From Terrisporobacter othiniensis (GTDB lineage Bacteria; Bacillota; Clostridia; Peptostreptococcales; Peptostreptococcaceae), in the NCBI RefSeq assembly GCF_000808015.1, contig NZ_JWHR01000038.1:44066-108065 (forward strand): 64,000 bases of DNA, in the 5' to 3' direction. The notes below the pieces were generated by a model. The model saw nothing but the letters and a program-made list of their open reading frames with translations. It searched no databases and had not been told where the DNA came from. Below are positions 63,804 through 64,000 of this stretch, in pieces. Position numbers and translations under genes: made by a program. Each line of letters opens with the position of its first letter. Within the stretch, counting starts at the first letter, position 1.

Positions 63804-64000
63804 GTTCTGATAAATTAAATCTAATTCGTCTTAGACATAATATATATCTATTCATAAAAAGGGGTATTGAATAGAAACTTTAATTGGGTTATCAAGGGGA
63901 TAACTACTTATATATAATAGCAATATTCGACAAAAAATGCAACACAATTTTACAAATTTTTTAGATAAATATTTCAGATTATATTTAAATGGAAAAATGT
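63804..64000. other. Non-coding end of the window
   Basis: No open frame, repeat or clear promoter is visible in the last 197 bases. It may be an untranslated leader of a gene beyond the edge. Confidence 0.4.

Noticed and set aside
1..64000. CRISPR arrays, insertion sequences or prophage
   Set aside because: No regularly spaced repeats, transposases, integrases or phage genes were seen; composition is even throughout.

Overview
The window comes from a low-GC Gram-positive anaerobe of the Clostridia, most likely the family Peptostreptococcaceae (Clostridioides difficile, Terrisporobacter and relatives). Reasons: very AT-rich DNA with GGGGGA-type ribosome-binding sites, a sporulation gene (ytxC) beside thrS, T-box leaders on aminoacyl-tRNA synthetase genes, and a Wood-Ljungdahl cluster carrying lpdA and gcvH. 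Assignment below family level is inference. No mobile element, prophage or CRISPR array is visible; this looks like stable chromosome.

Region 1 (1-26963) is mostly housekeeping: ytxC; T-box thrS; a soluble FtsH-like protease on the minus strand; the infC-rpmI-rplT translation operon, with an AUU start for infC; KtrAB potassium uptake; an rRNA methyltransferase; T-box pheST with zapA; a long U32 peptidase-family protein; pepD; mutS2; a DUF523 protein; argS; two unknowns; and a B12-binding radical SAM protein overlapping a TPR protein.

Region 2 (27529-45786) is a complete methyl and carbonyl branch set of the Wood-Ljungdahl pathway on one strand: cooS, cooC, fhs, fchA, folD, metV, metF, lpdA, a second CooC-like ATPase, acsD, acsC, acsE, acsB and gcvH. 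A clear terminator follows gcvH, and then comes the corrinoid-protein reactivator acsV (RACo). Formate dehydrogenase, hydrogenase and Rnf genes are not in the window. FolD lacks the lysine and glutamine needed for cyclohydrolase activity, which fits the presence of a separate FchA. Five of the intercistronic gaps hold strong hairpins without U-tracts.

Region 3 (45955-50336) is a probable metal-supply locus for those nickel enzymes. It has an attenuator-like leader, a FecCD/BtuCD-type ABC transporter whose ATPase ends in a His-rich tail, a CooT-family nickel protein, a DUF3842 protein and a small His-rich protein. It is the best candidate here for a poorly described system.

Region 4 (50437-64000) holds tRNA-Ser(GCT), an orphan two-TM sensor-like protein, a cation/proton antiporter, a ClC transporter with an RCK_C domain, a CPBP protease, a DUF218 protein, a broken YprB-like exonuclease and a UvrD-type helicase. 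It ends with a polar amino-acid ABC transporter behind a T-box whose specifier reads AGA (arginine), and a type I asparaginase.
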